This document shows, piece after piece, positions 61,805-64,000 of a stretch of 64,000 nt of DNA; position 1 is the stretch's first letter; each line of letters starts with the position of its first letter. A program made the translations under genes and the position numbers. The DNA is from Rhodococcus sp. ABRD24. GTDB taxonomy: Bacteria > Actinomycetota > Actinomycetes > Mycobacteriales > Mycobacteriaceae. Location of the stretch: positions 1,116,001 to 1,180,000 of the forward strand of contig NZ_CP035319.1 in assembly GCF_004328705.1 (NCBI RefSeq), in the 5' to 3' direction. Under the pieces are notes generated by a model. The model worked only from the letters and a program-made list of their open reading frames with translations. It searched no databases and was not told the origin of the DNA.

Positions 61805-63445
61805 TCAGGAGACGCCGACCGGCGTGTGCACACGTCGCCCCGCGTCCCACGTGATGTAGCCGCCGTCGAGGTTAGCCGCGGGCCGCCCCAGCTGTCCGAG
61901 CAGCCGCACCGCGGTGTGTCCACGCTGGCCCACCTGGCAGTGCACGATCAAGTCGCCGGCCGGAAGTTCACCGACCCGTTCCCTGAGCTCGTCGAGCGGC
62001 ACGTTCACAGCGCCGGGGATGGCGCCGGCCGCGAACTCGTCAGCGGTACGGACGTCGACCAGCGACGCGCCGCCAGCCAACAGACCATCGAGTTCGTGCC
62101 ACTGGACGGTACGGGTGGAGCCGGTGCGCATGTTGTCGGCGATGTAGCCGAGCATGTTCACCGGGTCCTTTGCCGAACCGAACTGCGGCGCGTATGCGAG
62201 CTCCAGGTCGGCCAGATCGGACGCCGTCAGCCCACCGGTCATTGCGGTGGCGATGATGTCGATGCGCTTGTCGACGCCCTCGCCGCCCACGGCCTGAGCA
62301 CCGAGGATCGCATCAGTTTCCGGATCGACCAGCAGCTTGATCGACATCTGCTGAGCGCCCGGGTAGTACCCGGCGTGCGACTGCGGATGCGTGTGGATCG
62401 CGTTGTAGGCGCGACCGGATGCCCGCAGCCGCTTCTCGTTCCAGCCGGTCGCGGTAACGATCAATCCGAAGACCCCCACGACCGCGGTACCCGATGACGC
62501 TCGCGCATGCACGGGCCGGCCCGCGATGACGTCGGCCACCAGTCGGCCCTGCCGGTTCGCCGGGTTCGCCAGCGGAATCAGGGCGGCGGTGTCGCCGATC
62601 GCGTCGTGCTTCTCGACGGTGTCGCCGACAGCGAAGATGTGTGGCGCCGACGTGCGCATCTGGTCGTCGACTGCGATCCCGCCGCGCTCGCCCAGCGTCA
62701 GGCCGGCCATCTTCGCGAGGGCCGTCTCGGGCCGGACTCCGATCGCCATGACGACGACATCTGCCGGGACGGTGCGCCCGTCCGCCAAGTCGACAGTGTT
62801 TGCGCCGATGGCGGTCAGCTGGGTGCCGAGTTCGAGGCGCACCCCGTTCTCGCGCATCCGGTCGGCCACCGGTGCGGCCATCTCGGGATCGAGCGGAGCG
62901 AGCACCTGATCGGCGAGCTCGACGACGGTGACGTCCAGGTCGCGGTGACGCAGATTCTCGGCCAATTCGACGCCGATGAACCCGGCACCGACGATGACCG
63001 CACTGCGCGCCGACGCCATCTGACCGACCAGACGGTCGACATCCTCGACATCACGCAGGATCAGGGCACGCTCGACGCCCGGCAGTGGCGGCACGATTGG
63101 GCTCGCGCCGGTGCTCAGGACCAGCTCGTCGTAGCTCTCGACGTAGGTGTCGCCCGAGTCGAGGTTGTGGACGGTGACGGTGCGGGCGTCGGGCTCGATC
63201 GCAACGACCTCGCTTCGCACTCGAACGTCCAGCCGGAAGCGCGCGCCGAGACTCTCCGGCGTCTGCAGTAGCAGCTCGTCACGGTCCTCGATGATGCCGC
63301 CCGCGTAGTACGGCAGACCGCAGTTCGCGAACGACACGTGCGCGCCCCGTTCGAACACGACGATCTCCGCCGATTCGTCCAGACGACGCATGCGGGTGGC
63401 CGCGGACATGCCGCCGGCGACACCTCCGACGATGACAACCTTCAC
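61805..63445 (-). CDS. cdr: CoA-disulfide reductase with C-terminal rhodanese domain
   Basis: A 546-residue flavoprotein. The pyridine nucleotide disulfide reductase part has VVIVGGVAGGMSAATRMRRL, a single active-site Cys42 in FANCGLPYY (as in CoADR) and an IVGAGFIGVELAENL NAD(P)H site. The C-terminus (about 455-546) is a rhodanese with Cys503 in CQVGQRG. CoADR-rhodanese fusions of this type reduce CoA persulfide/polysulfide to CoA-SH and H2S. The GTG start at 63445 has AGGAGG 6 nt upstream. The promoter carries a perfect CstR operator. It leads the cdr-rhodanese operon. Confidence 0.93.
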   Translation of the reverse strand: MKVVIVGGVAGGMSAATRMRRLDESAEIVVFERGAHVSFANCGLPYYAGGIIEDRDELLLQTPESLGARFRLDVRVRSEVVAIEPDARTVTVHNLDSGDTYVESYDELVLSTGASPIVPPLPGVERALILRDVEDVDRLVGQMASARSAVIVGAGFIGVELAENLRHRDLDVTVVELADQVLAPLDPEMAAPVADRMRENGVRLELGTQLTAIGANTVDLADGRTVPADVVVMAIGVRPETALAKMAGLTLGERGGIAVDDQMRTSAPHIFAVGDTVEKHDAIGDTAALIPLANPANRQGRLVADVIAGRPVHARASSGTAVVGVFGLIVTATGWNEKRLRASGRAYNAIHTHPQSHAGYYPGAQQMSIKLLVDPETDAILGAQAVGGEGVDKRIDIIATAMTGGLTASDLADLELAYAPQFGSAKDPVNMLGYIADNMRTGSTRTVQWHELDGLLAGGASLVDVRTADEFAAGAIPGAVNVPLDELRERVGELPAGDLIVHCQVGQRGHTAVRLLGQLGRPAANLDGGYITWDAGRRVHTPVGVS

Positions 63446-63473
63446 GATCTACCTCCTCGATGTTGAAGTCGAG

Positions 63474-63491
63474 TATACCCCAGGGGGTATA
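63474..63491. promoter_or_regulatory. Perfect CstR-type operator upstream of cdr
   Basis: TATACCCC-AG-GGGGTATA is an 18-bp palindrome of the exact CsoR/CstR class, 28 nt upstream of the cdr GTG. The distance to the start equals that of the second operator before cstR. Confidence 0.85.
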
Positions 63492-63513
63492 TAACCCGCG
63501 TGTGAATCCGCTC

Positions 63514-64000
63514 TCAGCGGAAGTCCCGCGATGTGGTCGACATCCGCAGATCCATCAGTTGGAGATGGTCCGCGACGATCGTCACCGCGCCTTCCGCGTT
63601 CTGCACCCGCCCGCGCACCAGCAGGGCTGGAGCGCTGTTCGCCAACTTGCGGTACTTCGCCCACAGTCCAACCGAGCACACGACATTGACCATTCCGGTC
63701 TCGTCCTCGAGGTTGACAAAGGTCACCCCGGCAGCCGTCGCGGGACGCTGCCGGTGTGTCACCGCTCCCCCGACCAGCACCCGGTCCCCGTCCGGGACGT
63801 CGAGCAATTGCGATGCCGGGACCACCCCGAGCGCGTCGAGTTGCGGGCGCAGGAACTCGGTGGGGTAGGTATCCGGCGAGACACCAGTGGCCCACACATC
63901 GGCGGCGGCGAGTTCCACATCGCTCATGCCGGGCAGTGTCGGGGCACGCGTGGACGCACCCATCCCCGGCAGCCGGTCTGGACGCTCGCCCGCCGCGGCA
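63514..64000 (-). CDS. dnaE2: Error-prone DNA polymerase III alpha subunit DnaE2, C-terminal end (partial)
   Basis: The last 161 codons of a minus-strand gene that runs off the window; the frame stays open to 64000. The visible part is the OB-fold/C-terminal region of DnaE2: DVWATGVSPDTYPTEFLR, the LLDVPDGDRVLVGGAVTHRQRP start of the OB fold, and TFVNLEDETGMVNVV. In mycobacteria DnaE2 works with ImuA'/ImuB in damage-induced mutagenesis and is under SOS/ImuA control; those genes and the promoter are outside the window. M. tuberculosis Rv3370c has the same order relative to mfpA and spoU. Confidence 0.9.
   Translation of the reverse strand, partial: AAAGERPDRLPGMGASTRAPTLPGMSDVELAAADVWATGVSPDTYPTEFLRPQLDALGVVPASQLLDVPDGDRVLVGGAVTHRQRPATAAGVTFVNLEDETGMVNVVCSVGLWAKYRKLANSAPALLVRGRVQNAEGAVTIVADHLQLMDLRMSTTSRDFR

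Overview
The window reads as chromosomal core DNA of a high-GC, mycolic-acid-type actinobacterium, most likely Rhodococcus (Prescottella/R. equi-like) or a close Nocardia relative. The reasons are the strong GC bias, GTG/TTG starts, many apparently leaderless genes with a TANNNT box 6-8 nt before the start codon, and a gene order that follows Mycobacterium tuberculosis H37Rv from accA3 (Rv3285) through lat, lhr-nei, glpD2, lpdA, amiA1/amiB1, deoD, pmmB, upp, add-deoA-cdd, sdhCDAB, dacB1, trpS, icd1, metC/metA, folD, mfpA and spoU to dnaE2 (Rv3370c). That comparison is from memory, not from an alignment. No tRNA, rRNA, CRISPR array, insertion sequence or prophage was seen.

Layout. 0-4 kb: the tail of the biotin carboxylase/BCCP gene, small membrane genes, a CX5R phosphatase, and a large metallo-beta-lactamase-fold protein with a C-terminal Rieske domain. 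4-8.2 kb: lysine catabolism, with divergent lat and hglS-pcd (lysine to aminoadipate semialdehyde to aminoadipate, then 2-oxoadipate to 2-hydroxyglutarate). A LysN-like aminotransferase at 26-27 kb could supply the middle step. 8.2-12.7 kb: a patatin/BVMO/SDR operon divergent from a TetR regulator, then a secreted glycine-zipper protein. 13-21 kb: a nucleotidyltransferase, the lhr-nei2 DNA-repair pair, and a TetR/DUF2236 divergent pair. 21-28.7 kb: glpD/glpK, an orphan ccsB-like gene, the aminotransferase and lpdA. 28.8-35.4 kb: gamma-glutamylcyclotransferase, two M20 amidohydrolases, a crotonase, and purine/pyrimidine salvage genes. 35.5-37.7 kb: a four-gene overlapping cassette that looks type-VII-secretion associated (EspC-like, WXG-like/NlpC-P60, two small proteins). 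37.7-45.5 kb: a conserved acidic protein, add-deoA-cdd, and sdhCDAB. 45.6-52.5 kb: dacB1, yihY, trpS, xth, an MFS pump and icd.

52.8-55.5 kb: metY-metX, preceded by a SAM-IV riboswitch and then a six-codon leader ORF with three consecutive cysteine codons. This suggests stacked SAM and cysteine sensing and is the most interesting regulatory arrangement in the window. 55.5-60.6 kb: folD, mfpA, phnA-like, trmL, and a LysR/TDT-transporter pair. 60.6-63.5 kb: a persulfide-response cluster of a DUF302 protein, a CstR-like repressor, a single-domain rhodanese and a CoA-disulfide-reductase/rhodanese fusion, with two matching palindromic operators. The window ends in the 3' part of dnaE2.

Several strong inverted repeats sit at operon ends (220-262, 2194-2244, 27207-27246, 45481-45539, 51231-51267, 60556-60582, 61429-61460). 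Short tandem duplications occur at three gene ends (dacB1 5', mfpA 3', trmL 3').
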